The translations under genes and the position numbers were made by a program. DNA of 64,000 nucleotides from CAYZJV01 sp049310885 (GTDB lineage Bacteria; Spirochaetota; Spirochaetia; Sphaerochaetales; Sphaerochaetaceae): assembly GCF_049310885.1 (NCBI RefSeq), contig NZ_JBMDYO010000001.1, positions 62,001 through 126,000 of the forward strand. Direction: 5' to 3'. The notes beneath the pieces were generated by a model. The model worked only from the letters and a program-made list of their open reading frames with translations. It ran no database searches and was not told the origin of the DNA. Shown in pieces: positions 35,269 through 44,438 of this stretch; within the stretch, counting starts at the first letter, position 1, and the number at the start of each line of letters is the position of its first letter.

Positions 35269-36321
35269 CTACAATTGCTGTTGTGCCTTCTTGTGTGATT
35301 CCCATGCTTCCCGCATCTGTATTTTTCTCGATTCTACCGTAGGATTCCCACTATAGCGCCAAACTTCATCGATCAGTTCTAATGCCTGGTCGATCTGTCC
35401 AAAGGATTCCAGAATGATTGCGGCATTGTATCCTGAAGGGACATGCTTTGATTTTTTCCATTCGGCCAAGAATCCTTCAAGAGCAATTTGCAGACTTCCC
35501 TCTTTTGCTTCTAGATAAGCAGTCTCTACCCGAGGATTTTCCGGCTTGTTTGCCATGAGAGCTACCGACTTTGTTATCCATCGTGGTGCAACCAATTTGG
35601 CGAAATCACTGGAGAAACGATCGACCATGGGTCTTAGCCAATCGTAAAGAGATGGAGCAGAGAATGAATTGCTGGAATCGGGATCGATCTTGTAGGATTT
35701 CTCTTTTGCATCGGAGAAAGACCTGACTATAACTGTTTCACCGGTAGCAGTATCCTTAACAATGAATTCCACGGTTATTGCAACTTTCTGCATTACATGG
35801 TGGTGCAATACCTTCTGGGTTGTAGGCTCTCCCCCTTCTACTTCCGGGGGCAATACTTCAGTCTCCTCTTTGGCATAGACGTACTCATCTACATCAAGTC
35901 GTGAGACCCGAACCTGTAGCAGACCATCATATCCTAATTGTTTGAACTTGGCATATTGCAAGCCTATATCATCTGATGAGGGAGGAATGAGTAGAGAAAA
36001 ATAATCGGCTTTGGTCAGATCACTTACGATTCGAGTAGTGAGATATTTTGCAATTTCCCGCTCTGTATTACCTCCAAAACCGGAGAATACCGTATAGGGA
36101 GAGGTTCCACTCATATCTTGGATAATCGTTGAAGGACTAGTGAATGCAGTGAATCTGTACGGTTCTGCTGAAACTATCGCAAGATTCTTATAATTGGCCA
36201 TGTTGACCTCAGCAGGCACCATATAGCGCATAGTAACACTCGTAGCACAACCTACGCTTACCATGACTATACTCACCGTGAGAATCAAACCTACCATTAC
36301 TCCACGCAAGCGATTCTTCAT
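35269..36321 (-). CDS. Conserved lipoprotein of unknown function
   Basis: 350 residues. Signal and lipobox SIVMVSVGC place Cys25 as the lipid anchor, in the looser spirochaete style. The N-terminal half (NYKNLAIVSAEPYRF, EREIAKYLTTRIVSDL, QLGYDGLLQVRVSRL) resembles the fold of CsgG/LptE-like envelope lipoproteins that begin by computing a named component. The C-terminal ~90 residues look like one or two TPR-type helix pairs (AYLEAKEGSLQIALEGFLAEW, GYNAAIILESFGQIDQALEL). AAGGAGG precedes the ATG. Function not assigned. Confidence 0.7.
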   Translation of the reverse strand: MKNRLRGVMVGLILTVSIVMVSVGCATSVTMRYMVPAEVNMANYKNLAIVSAEPYRFTAFTSPSTIIQDMSGTSPYTVFSGFGGNTEREIAKYLTTRIVSDLTKADYFSLLIPPSSDDIGLQYAKFKQLGYDGLLQVRVSRLDVDEYVYAKEETEVLPPEVEGGEPTTQKVLHHHVMQKVAITVEFIVKDTATGETVIVRSFSDAKEKSYKIDPDSSNSFSAPSLYDWLRPMVDRFSSDFAKLVAPRWITKSVALMANKPENPRVETAYLEAKEGSLQIALEGFLAEWKKSKHVPSGYNAAIILESFGQIDQALELIDEVWRYSGNPTVESRKIQMREAWESHKKAQQQL

Positions 36322-36437
36322 GGAATCCTCCTTTCCGATATGTGTTTATCCATTTGAAGCATATAACAATGCAAGTGAAACCGCAAGAAACAAACCGATT
36401 GAAATAGTAGCATGGAGAGATCTTGGTAAATGAACAC

Positions 36438-37961
36438 TTAATCGAGCAAGCTATGATGGTATAAAGGGTACCGCTCGGCTTGATAACTGCGATATCCTTC
36501 GTAGGATTCACTATCGTCATTCGATATGGATATACGCAGTACCTCCTTCGCAGGAAAATCGTGTGTTACTTCCACTATCCTTGCCGATATTTTCATGGGA
36601 TTGAGTGTATTATTAGCGAAATCAAATAACTCTACTGGTTCTCCGTCTAGATTGCGGGTTATTCCTCCAAAACAGATTAATCTATTGCCATTAGCTAAAT
36701 AGTTAGCATCTCCAATGAAAGGGGTGAATGTTTCAGAACCGAGTTCTCTCCCATATTCCCAAACCTGTCTTACGGTCATATCTTGTTCATCAATCTCAAA
36801 TTCCACTGCTCGGGAAAAATTCTCTCGGGGAGCTACAGGATCTGAATATGAACGTTCATTACCATTATCATAGACTAAGATCCTGCTGGTATTCTCAGGA
36901 TGGAACATTGGAGCATGTTGCCCCCACTGCCAGGTAAACCCCTCCCCTAGCGGATCTAGTAAGTAACTTGTAAAGGGTTCTTCCCAGTGTTCATGGTTAC
37001 CCAATATCCATATAGGCTCTCCGGTTTTCACATCCACTTTCACTACAGCACTTTGATCCCTTCCAGAGACGATAAAGCTCGAATCGGTTGGAGTATAGTC
37101 GATTCCGTTAAGATGCAGCCAGTCGGCAGGCTCCAGATTTCTCGGTTGTGGAGGTCGTTGTTGATCGAGAATTGCCCTGAAATCATACCCCTTCACGATT
37201 TCTCCAGTATTTCTATCTACTTCCACCACTCCGTCCTCGAAAGAGTTTGGAGCAGTACTCAGGATCAAAAAATTGCCATTTTCCATGATTGTCAGATCAT
37301 GGTGGATTCCTGTTGGTACTTGTGCTCGTGTAGCGATCATTCTACCCAACATATCGATTTCAAAAAGCAGGTTATCGGGTTTTGTCGATGAAATGCTCCC
37401 CTGAATGAGCAGATTCCCATTGTCAAGCTGACGCAGAATATGGCCGATTTCTCCATCGTAATACCAACGGACATTTCCGTACCCATCAATAGCTGAAGGC
37501 AATGATGAGAAATTCCCATTTTCATCATAATGCCCCAGATGAAGGAACGTCATACCTTCTGCTATCTGATCAGGAAGCAATCGCTGCACCTTAATTTCTG
37601 GATACGCGGAAGGTAGTGGTTCCGTCCGGAGCGTAAGACTCCTCTCATAGATCTTACCATCCTCTGTAACCAATACAAAATCCACTCGATTAGCAAAGTC
37701 GGGATAGAGTCCTAAAATAGGTATTTCATGGTGGGTGGAAAAAGGTGCGAAGGTGACGACTATATCATCGTCGTTCCAGCCATGGACACGAAGTGTCGCC
37801 TGAGTCGGTTTTCGAGTATCGACTATAGCCAATGCACTGAGAGGCGCACGTTCGGCAAGCTTTGCCGAAATCCGGACTGACTGGAAAAGCAGGAGAGAGA
37901 TACCAATTACTCCTGCTATCAGGATGACCAAAAAACCCAACTGTAGTTGTTTCTTCTTCAT
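36438..37961 (-). CDS. Arylsulfate sulfotransferase (ASST)-like protein
   Basis: 507 residues. An N-terminal membrane anchor or signal (LGFLVILIAGVIGISLLLF) precedes a six-bladed propeller typical of AssT enzymes, which move sulfate between phenols in the periplasm. The likely catalytic His is in GIHHDLTIMENGNFLIL, and DWLHLNGIDYTPTDSSFIVSGRDQSAV, WILGNHEHW and QHAPMFHPENTSRILVYDNGNER are family-type. The start at 37961 lacks a good ribosome site; the frame is open further upstream without a better start. No DsbA/DsbL-like partner is adjacent. It is divergent from an EamA gene. Confidence 0.8.
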   Translation of the reverse strand: MKKKQLQLGFLVILIAGVIGISLLLFQSVRISAKLAERAPLSALAIVDTRKPTQATLRVHGWNDDDIVVTFAPFSTHHEIPILGLYPDFANRVDFVLVTEDGKIYERSLTLRTEPLPSAYPEIKVQRLLPDQIAEGMTFLHLGHYDENGNFSSLPSAIDGYGNVRWYYDGEIGHILRQLDNGNLLIQGSISSTKPDNLLFEIDMLGRMIATRAQVPTGIHHDLTIMENGNFLILSTAPNSFEDGVVEVDRNTGEIVKGYDFRAILDQQRPPQPRNLEPADWLHLNGIDYTPTDSSFIVSGRDQSAVVKVDVKTGEPIWILGNHEHWEEPFTSYLLDPLGEGFTWQWGQHAPMFHPENTSRILVYDNGNERSYSDPVAPRENFSRAVEFEIDEQDMTVRQVWEYGRELGSETFTPFIGDANYLANGNRLICFGGITRNLDGEPVELFDFANNTLNPMKISARIVEVTHDFPAKEVLRISISNDDSESYEGYRSYQAERYPLYHHSLLD

Positions 37962-38055
37962 GGAAAGAGACTGTACAAGAATCCTTACTCCTTCGCAACA
38001 TCTCCCAAGATCCACAACCAAGGAAAAAGCTTACTATGACATGGTAACTCTCGCC

Positions 38056-38084
38056 TTGAAAAATAAGACAAATCGACCTATAGT
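38056..38084 (+). promoter_or_regulatory. Promoter of the EamA gene, probably leaderless
   Basis: TTGAAA (38056-38061), 17-bp spacer, TATAGT (38079-38084). The ATG follows 8 nt later with no ribosome-binding site, so transcription should begin at or next to the start codon. Confidence 0.65.
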
Positions 38085-38092
38085 CAATCCAA

Positions 38093-38980
38093 ATGAAAAA
38101 AATATACCTTCTTGCACTTATACCGGTAATCTTATGGTCTACAGCTTTCATCGGAGTAAAAAGTGGTCTCTCTTATGCTACTCCCATGGCATTCGCCGGT
38201 ATCCGCTTCATGCTAGCTGGCGTCCTTCTTGCACTTTTTTTACATGATCCTAAAGGTCTTGTCATGCATACGGTAAGACATTGGAAATTGGTCCTCAAGA
38301 CATCGGTCCTCCAGACCTCTCTGTTCTATGCCTTATACTACTATGGTATCGATCAGATTCCCGCATCTATCGCAGCTATTATTGTTGGAGCGATCCCTTT
38401 ATTTTCCGCAGTATCTGCCCACATTTTCTTACACAACGAACATCTGAACGGAAGAAAGATCTTCAGTCTCCTAGCAGCTGTAGGCGGAATTGCGATCATT
38501 AGCTTGAGTAGGAACTCCACCCCGGAAACGGGAGATCTGCAGGTCTTGGGTATTGTGCTCATGCTTATAGCGGCAGTTAGCGAATCTTTGTTACAAGTAG
38601 TGCTTAAAAAGAATACCGAACCATACGATCCCATGAAATTGAATTCTGCACAGATTTTCATCGGTGGAGCAACTCTATTCCTTATATCGATTCCAGTGGA
38701 AGGAATGATGGATTTTAACCTTCCCTCTACCTTTTATATTAGCCTATTGTGGTTGAGCATGGTCTCTGCGATAGGATTTTCCATCTGGTACGGACTCATC
38801 CAAAGACCCGAAGTAAAGATTTCGGACCTGAATATGCTCAAATTCCTCAATCCTATTCTTGGAGCGGTATTGAGTTGGATTGTCATGGTAAACGACTCTC
38901 CTGACCTCTACAGCGTAATCGGTATGATTATCATCTCCGGTGCGGTATTGCTCTTCTACGCAAAAAAGCGGACACGGTAA
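38093..38980 (+). CDS. EamA/DMT-family transporter
   Basis: 295 residues with ten membrane spans in two EamA repeats (IPVILWSTAFIGVKSGLSYATPMAFAG; QVLGIVLMLIAAVSESLLQVVLKK). Members usually export amino acids or metabolites. The N-terminus is at the promoter itself (see the promoter entry), implying a leaderless mRNA. It is a single gene, convergent with the aldarate cluster. Confidence 0.9.
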   Translation: MKKIYLLALIPVILWSTAFIGVKSGLSYATPMAFAGIRFMLAGVLLALFLHDPKGLVMHTVRHWKLVLKTSVLQTSLFYALYYYGIDQIPASIAAIIVGAIPLFSAVSAHIFLHNEHLNGRKIFSLLAAVGGIAIISLSRNSTPETGDLQVLGIVLMLIAAVSESLLQVVLKKNTEPYDPMKLNSAQIFIGGATLFLISIPVEGMMDFNLPSTFYISLLWLSMVSAIGFSIWYGLIQRPEVKISDLNMLKFLNPILGAVLSWIVMVNDSPDLYSVIGMIIISGAVLLFYAKKRTR

Positions 38981-39045
38981 AATTTAGGCTGCCACCTAGG
39001 TCTTTCGACTCCAGCAGCAGCCATAGTGCGATCCCGTTTGGGATT

Positions 39046-39942
39046 CTAGAGATATTCGGCTTTCCCCAATTGATCGCGTAGGCCGGACAGTTGCTTTTCA
39101 GTCGATGGCTTGTTGGGTAGGATTGGATTCCCTACTCCCAATCCCAACAGATTAGCATAATCCTTGGTAGCTACAGGAAAACTCGATTTATCCATCTGCA
39201 ATCGGATGGGATTGAGTTTGTATTGTGCTTCGAGAGAACCAGGCAAATCTCCAGACACGTATTTATCATAAATTGAACAGACTAGTTTCGGCACGAAGTT
39301 TGCAGTCGTACAAACAGCTCCTACCGCTCCTACTGAAAGCCCTGCGTAAATAAGTGTATCTTTACCACACATGACTCTGAATCCGACATCGGCGTTTCTA
39401 CGGATAAACTCCATGGTTTGTGTCATATCGCCACTGGAATCCTTCATTCCTACCAAATTCGGCAAAGAGTGAGCAAGATCCTCTACCGTCTCCTGACTAA
39501 TACCATATCCGGTTCGACCAGGGTTGTTGTATAGGAGCACCGGTAATTCAGAGACCGCGTTGGCGATCGATCTGAAATGGGTTCTTAGCTCATCTTCACT
39601 TGGTTTGAGGAACATTGGCTGAAGAATGGAAACCCCATCTACTCCATGCCGGGCACCCATCTTGACGAGCCGAATACAGGTACTCGTACGTATTGCCCCC
39701 ACACCCATGTAGACGGGAATTCTTCCTTTGACCTGATCGAGAATGATCCGGAGAACCTTCTCCATCTCTGCCTCATCGAGCATATAAAACTCACCATTTG
39801 AGCCAAAGGCCAGGATGCCTGAAATTCCACCATCGATCATATAGTCGATATGTTTTCGAAGAGTTTTTTCATCAATCTTCTCGTCAGCATCGACGGGTGT
39901 GACAATTGGTGGGATAATGCCCTTGATGAAATCGGTGTCCAT
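39046..39942 (-). CDS. DapA-family aldolase/lyase of the aldarate operon
   Basis: 298 residues of the dihydrodipicolinate synthase/N-acetylneuraminate lyase superfamily. The Schiff-base Lys is in LVGMKDSSGDMTQ, the catalytic Tyr in LLYNNPGRTGYGIS, and the carboxylate loop is FGSNGEFYML. The YNNPGRT form is that of aldolases and DHDPS, and the same operon carries tartronate semialdehyde reductase. It may therefore split 5-keto-4-deoxyglucarate into pyruvate and tartronate semialdehyde, the job of GarL in E. coli; dehydratase activity (KdgD) is the alternative. The start at 39942 is preferred because GGAGG is then well spaced. It is the last gene of the cluster. Confidence 0.85.
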   Translation of the reverse strand: MDTDFIKGIIPPIVTPVDADEKIDEKTLRKHIDYMIDGGISGILAFGSNGEFYMLDEAEMEKVLRIILDQVKGRIPVYMGVGAIRTSTCIRLVKMGARHGVDGVSILQPMFLKPSEDELRTHFRSIANAVSELPVLLYNNPGRTGYGISQETVEDLAHSLPNLVGMKDSSGDMTQTMEFIRRNADVGFRVMCGKDTLIYAGLSVGAVGAVCTTANFVPKLVCSIYDKYVSGDLPGSLEAQYKLNPIRLQMDKSSFPVATKDYANLLGLGVGNPILPNKPSTEKQLSGLRDQLGKAEYL

Positions 39943-40004
39943 AATCAATCCTCCGGTATTTCGTAGTTACTCATGAAGCGAGGGCAGGAAACATGTGATA
40001 GCCT

Positions 40005-40066
40005 CTTCGCCCCGAAGGGCGAAGCATGCATCTTCGTCTCCGAGACCTAGGGTTTGTCCTAGGTCT
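40005..40066 (-). other. Two tandem hairpins between garR and the DapA-family gene
   Basis: CTTCGCCC/GGGCGAAG (40005-40012, 40017-40024) with a CGAA loop, and AGACCTAGG/CCTAGGTCT (40043-40051, 40058-40066) with a 6-nt loop. Neither has a T-run. They lie in the 134-bp gap before the last gene of the operon and may stabilise or partly attenuate the message. Confidence 0.55.
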
Positions 40067-40076
40067 TCGTTACCAA

Positions 40077-40961
40077 CTATTTTCCGATCTTGGTTCCAGA
40101 AACTTTTGCGTAGTACTTAGCAAGTCCGCTATGGTCATCCTGTCCGAATCCATCGGCATGCAAAGTCTCCATCATCTCTCTGACCGCTGCAGTCAAAGGA
40201 AGAGGAGAGCCAACACCGTGACCAGTATCCATAGCATTCGCCAAATCCTTGATATGGAGATCGATTTTGAATCCAGGCTTGAAATTACCCTCGATCATCA
40301 TGGGAGCCTTTGCATTCATGACTGTCGAACCAGCCAGACCACCCTTGATTGCTTCGAACACAAGTTGTGGATCCACACCTGCTTTTTTCACCATGGTAAA
40401 GGCTTCTGCCACTGCTGCAATATTCAACCCTACGATAATCTGATTTGCTAACTTGGTAGTATTTCCAGCACCGATAGTGCCACAATGGACAGCAGAAGCA
40501 CCCATTACAAGAAGAATGTCTTTCAATTCCTCAAACAGCGCTTTATCACCTCCAACCATGATAGCCAATGAACCATCTATAGCTTTGGGTTCTCCACCTG
40601 AGACTGGTGCATCGAGCATTTTAACACCCTTTGCGGCGCAAGCCTTCTCAATTTCCTGACTAGCAAGAGGAGCGATAGAGCTCATATCAACGAGTTTGAG
40701 TCCAGCTGAGGCTCCTTCTAGAACACCTTTCTCTCCCATGACAACACTCTTTACGTGGGGACTATTGGGAAGCATGGTGATAACCAATGGCACCTGTGAT
40801 GCGACATCTGCGGAAGAAGAACCCGCTGTTGCGCCAGCGGTGACTAATTCATCCACATTTGCTTTCATGATATCGAAGACAACTACATCGTGTCCTGCTT
40901 TCAAAAGATTCTTCGCCATGGGCTTACCCATGATACCTAATCCAATAAAACCAATCTTCAT
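40077..40961 (-). CDS. garR: 2-hydroxy-3-oxopropionate (tartronate semialdehyde) reductase
   Basis: 294 residues, close to E. coli GarR/GlxR in length and motifs. The Rossmann loop is GFIGLGIMGKPMAKNLLKAGH, the substrate motif DAPVSGGEPKAIDGSLAIMVGG, and the catalytic Lys is in GAGNTTKLANQIIV. KDLANAMDTG near the C-terminus is also typical. It reduces tartronate semialdehyde to D-glycerate with NAD(P)H. It lies 21 bp after a glucarate dehydratase gene, with AAGGAG ahead of its ATG, which indicates that the aldarate pathway here passes through tartronate semialdehyde. Confidence 0.95.
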   Translation of the reverse strand: MKIGFIGLGIMGKPMAKNLLKAGHDVVVFDIMKANVDELVTAGATAGSSSADVASQVPLVITMLPNSPHVKSVVMGEKGVLEGASAGLKLVDMSSIAPLASQEIEKACAAKGVKMLDAPVSGGEPKAIDGSLAIMVGGDKALFEELKDILLVMGASAVHCGTIGAGNTTKLANQIIVGLNIAAVAEAFTMVKKAGVDPQLVFEAIKGGLAGSTVMNAKAPMMIEGNFKPGFKIDLHIKDLANAMDTGHGVGSPLPLTAAVREMMETLHADGFGQDDHSGLAKYYAKVSGTKIGK

Positions 40962-40982
40962 ATATACAACTCCTTAAAATAA

Positions 40983-42323
40983 TTATCTGACCATACAAGG
41001 TTTCTTGCTGTCGAATTTCCAATCTGGAATAAGGTACTGCATTCCTACAGCATCATTCCTTGCTCCGAAAGGAAGCTTCGTATATACCTCATGTGCTTTC
41101 ATGACCGCATCCATGTCGATATCAATACCCAGTCCAGGTGCATCCGAAACATGGATCTTACCGTCTTTTATCTGGTGCGGATTATGTGTAATGTACTGGC
41201 CATCCTGCCAGATCCAGTGGGTATCCATCGCTGTGATATTTCCTGGTGCGGCTGCCGCACAATGTGCGAAAATCGCTAGGGAGATATCAAAATGATTATT
41301 CGAGTGGGAGCCCCATGTAAGTCCCCAATCGTTGAGGACCTGGGCTATCCGTACGGATCCGGACATTGTCCAAAAATGGGGATCGGCTAAAACGATATCG
41401 ACAGCCTTCTGACCCACTGCATGGTAGAATTGTCTCCAATCGGTAGCAATCATGTTGGTAGCGGTCGGAATACCAGTGCGCATCTTAAATTCGCTCATAG
41501 TCTCCCTTCCGGAATACCCAGCTTCTGTTCCACATGGGTCCTCAGCATAGGTAAGGCTACTACTCTTACAAAGTGCTACCGCTTCATCCAACTTCCATGC
41601 ACCGTTGGGATCGATATTGATCCTAGCATCGGGAAAACGGGAGGCAAGCGCCTCTACAGCCTCCATCTCCTTCGCGCCTTCCAAAACCCCACCTTTCAGT
41701 TTGAAGTCTTTGAATCCGTAATACTCTTTTAATGCCTGAGCTTGTTCGACGATTGCACTACTATCCATAGCCGCGTTACGTCTGACTCGGAACCATGGAT
41801 TGTCACTGGCACTCTCATCAATATAGGGAAGGTCTGTCTTCTTTTTATCCGCTTGATAGAACAAATATCCAAGAACAACAACGTCGTCCCGTTGTCTACC
41901 GTCTCCGAGTAATTCACAAACCGGCATATTGAGAAATTTACCCCAGAGATCTAGCAATGCACTCTCTACCGCAGTCTCCGAATGGACTACATCCTTCAGA
42001 TTAGCCAATGAGAGGTTTTGCAGCCCTTCACTATTACGTGAACGGGTGTTATGCCTATCGGTGAGAGTCTTCAGAATCGAGCGATACTCGCTGATCTGTC
42101 GACCTACGACAAATGGAACTGATTCCTCGAGTGCTTGAGTAATTGCCTCACCACCGTGTACTTCTCCCAGACCGGTGTTTCCAGATGAATCCTTCAATAT
42201 AACAATATTGCGTGTGAAGAACGGAGCATGTGCTCCACTGAGAGATAGCAACATGCTGTCATTACCTGCGACAGGAATCACCAACATTTCAGTTACAACA
42301 GGAAATGTCTCCTTCTTACCCAT
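40983..42323 (-). CDS. Glucarate dehydratase-family enolase superfamily protein, paralogue 2
   Basis: 446 residues, aligned along its length with GudD (VIPVAGNDSMLLSLSGAHAPFFTRN). The catalytic residues are all present: KLK in DFKLKGG, metal ligands in DPNGAW and EDPCG, and the His of SHSNNHFDIS. It should be catalytically competent, unlike GudX-type relatives. Differences from the first paralogue cluster at residues 75-115 and near the active-site cap, so it may prefer another aldarate (galactarate, idarate). Its start at 42323 lies 2 nt after the TctA stop, with AAAGGAG ahead. Confidence 0.88.
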   Translation of the reverse strand: MGKKETFPVVTEMLVIPVAGNDSMLLSLSGAHAPFFTRNIVILKDSSGNTGLGEVHGGEAITQALEESVPFVVGRQISEYRSILKTLTDRHNTRSRNSEGLQNLSLANLKDVVHSETAVESALLDLWGKFLNMPVCELLGDGRQRDDVVVLGYLFYQADKKKTDLPYIDESASDNPWFRVRRNAAMDSSAIVEQAQALKEYYGFKDFKLKGGVLEGAKEMEAVEALASRFPDARINIDPNGAWKLDEAVALCKSSSLTYAEDPCGTEAGYSGRETMSEFKMRTGIPTATNMIATDWRQFYHAVGQKAVDIVLADPHFWTMSGSVRIAQVLNDWGLTWGSHSNNHFDISLAIFAHCAAAAPGNITAMDTHWIWQDGQYITHNPHQIKDGKIHVSDAPGLGIDIDMDAVMKAHEVYTKLPFGARNDAVGMQYLIPDWKFDSKKPCMVR

Positions 42324-42325
42324 TT

Positions 42326-43822
42326 TCAAACTCCTTTAGCTCGTTTCGATGCACGATATTGTTTGATCAAAGTCGTTGCGAGCGATAGCACGGTGAGGAG
42401 AAGGAACATGCCGCTGATAGGCCGGGTGAACACTTCCCAGAAATTACCGTTGGAATATTCCAACCCACGTCGCAAATTGGTTTCCAATGCACCCTCGAGA
42501 ATGAATCCAAGGATGAATGGAGGTACAGGGATCTTAAATCGGGACATCAGCAAGCCGATAACACCGAACAACAGCAATCCCCACATGTCGAAGACTCTAT
42601 TACCCAGTGCGTATGCTCCGATACTGCAGAGAACAACGATGAGGGGTACCAGAATATGGGTGGGAACCTTGAGTATCTTTACGAACATCCTCATTCCTGC
42701 CCACATCATGATTGCCATGAATACGGTGGCTAGCAACATGGATCCGAAGATATTGTAGACCAGATCTCCGTTCTGCTGGAAAAGGAGTGGGCCTGGAACC
42801 ATACCATGGAGCATGAATCCACCGAGGAGGATCGCAGTCGCTCCATCTCCCGGGATACCGAGGGTCAGCAGGGGAATCATCGCACCACCTATGGAGGCGT
42901 TGTTGCTTGATTCGGAGGCTATGATACCATCGGGTATTCCGGTTCCGTACTTTTCCGGATGCTTGCTTGCATTCTTTGAGACCGAATATGCAATGATGTT
43001 GCTTGTCGAACCACCAATACCGGGAAGGATACCGATACCTAGACCTACGAGGGAACTGCGGATGAGATTGATCCAGTTGCCTTTCAGATCATGCAATGAA
43101 AAGCCCAACCCCTTCATCTTGTAATTGAGGACCTTGACCGGAGGGCGCTTGGAAGATGCGGAAGAAAACACTTCGCTGATCGCATACAGCCCGACGAGTA
43201 CCACCAGAAGGTGGAAACCACTGGTGAGCTGCAAGCTTCCAAAAGTATATCGTCTAGCGCTATCGATGGGAGAGAGTCCGATCGTAGCGAACATCATTCC
43301 GAACAAGGCACTGAGTAAACCCTTTACTATAGATTTTCCGGTAAGTGCGGAAATGAGGGTCAGTGCGAAGAATGTAACTGTGAAATATTCCCAAGGTCCG
43401 AACTTCAATGTGAGGATAGCCAAGGTCGGTGAAAGCAGAGTCATAACGATGACTCCGATCAATGTTCCAACCAATGAAGCGAAAACACCTAATCCGAGAG
43501 CCTTTCCTGCCAAACCCTTCTTGGCCATCGGGGACCCCTCAAAAGTAGTCGCGATAGATGCGGGAGTACCCGGAATATTGAGCAGGATCGCAGAGATAAG
43601 TCCACCCGAAGTTCCTCCGATATATATGGCGGTAAGCATCGATAGACCGACATTGCTTGCCATCACATAAGTGACAGGCAGGAACATCGATAAGCCTGCC
43701 ACAACGGTGAGACCCGGAAGAGCCCCGAAAATGATTCCGACCATTACTCCAAGGAAAACCATTCCTATACTCATGGGATCGGCGAATACCGCCGCAAAAC
43801 CAGATAGTATCAACTCAAACAT
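42326..43822 (-). CDS. tctA: Tripartite tricarboxylate transporter large permease TctA
   Basis: 498 residues with about 11-12 membrane spans and the TctA hallmark GALPGLTVVAGLSMFLPVTY near the start, with GIGILPGIGGSTSNIIAYS in the middle. It is the main channel subunit of a secondary carboxylate importer working with TctB and a periplasmic binding protein. Gene order tctC-tctB-tctA within the dehydratase genes implies an aldarate substrate (glucarate or galactarate), not citrate. Start has AGGAGAAG upstream. Confidence 0.94.
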   Translation of the reverse strand: MFELILSGFAAVFADPMSIGMVFLGVMVGIIFGALPGLTVVAGLSMFLPVTYVMASNVGLSMLTAIYIGGTSGGLISAILLNIPGTPASIATTFEGSPMAKKGLAGKALGLGVFASLVGTLIGVIVMTLLSPTLAILTLKFGPWEYFTVTFFALTLISALTGKSIVKGLLSALFGMMFATIGLSPIDSARRYTFGSLQLTSGFHLLVVLVGLYAISEVFSSASSKRPPVKVLNYKMKGLGFSLHDLKGNWINLIRSSLVGLGIGILPGIGGSTSNIIAYSVSKNASKHPEKYGTGIPDGIIASESSNNASIGGAMIPLLTLGIPGDGATAILLGGFMLHGMVPGPLLFQQNGDLVYNIFGSMLLATVFMAIMMWAGMRMFVKILKVPTHILVPLIVVLCSIGAYALGNRVFDMWGLLLFGVIGLLMSRFKIPVPPFILGFILEGALETNLRRGLEYSNGNFWEVFTRPISGMFLLLTVLSLATTLIKQYRASKRAKGV

Positions 43823-43834
43823 ATAACTCTTCTC

Positions 43835-44407
43835 CTATCCTAGAATCCCTTTGGGAAGAAATAGTGAAAGATATTTCGTGAAAACGAAATAAATTACTAC
43901 CGATGCGCCAATGGAGAAGAGAATGATGAACGTTCTCCATTTTTTCCTCTCTTCGTCTTTTACCAGCAAGAGGGACTCACTCATGAGGAAAAAAATACTC
44001 GAAAGTATGAATCCCACCTTCTGGTACGCTACGATATAGATCATAAGGAACAACAGGGAAAGAATTAGCTTCACCGGTAAAATGGAGTCGATCCGTTGTA
44101 TGACAGTCCCCTTTGGCGTATCGACACACGCGACTTCATCAGGATCACAGACTTCTTGCACCTCATCGACAGGATCTGCGGATGAAGTCATTTTCATCTT
44201 ATGTTCTTTCACTAGGATCGTGATAATCTGGATGGATGACAAAATCCCTGCGAGAAGCCCTATCAGGAGAGGAACTGAACGTGAATCCAGGCCTCTATTC
44301 CCGAACGGAGTAAATGTCGAAATGGTTGTCGTTCCGATCATATAGGCGACTGACAGAACCAAGAAGAATATTCCTACTCCCAGTTCTTTTTTTGAATCAC
44401 TGTTCAT
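43835..44407 (-). CDS. tctB: Tripartite tricarboxylate transporter small subunit TctB
   Basis: 190 residues with four hydrophobic segments, of the order and size of TctB proteins. The cytoplasmic loop after the second span is acidic (DPVDEVQEVCDPDEVACVD) and longer than usual. It pairs with TctA, which follows 12 nt later. AGGAG lies ahead of the ATG. The gene comes directly after a double hairpin downstream of the binding-protein gene. Confidence 0.88.
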   Translation of the reverse strand: MNSDSKKELGVGIFFLVLSVAYMIGTTTISTFTPFGNRGLDSRSVPLLIGLLAGILSSIQIITILVKEHKMKMTSSADPVDEVQEVCDPDEVACVDTPKGTVIQRIDSILPVKLILSLLFLMIYIVAYQKVGFILSSIFFLMSESLLLVKDEERKKWRTFIILFSIGASVVIYFVFTKYLSLFLPKGILG

Positions 44408-44438
44408 TTCAGTTAAGCTCCTATTCGATAGACATTGA

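Noticed and set aside
39030..39043. ATCCC/GGGAT stem as terminator between the EamA gene and the aldarate cluster
   Set aside because: Only 5 bp, no T-run on either strand.
40983..42323. Second glucarate dehydratase as an inactive GudX-type protein
   Set aside because: Lysine pair, metal ligands and base His are all intact.
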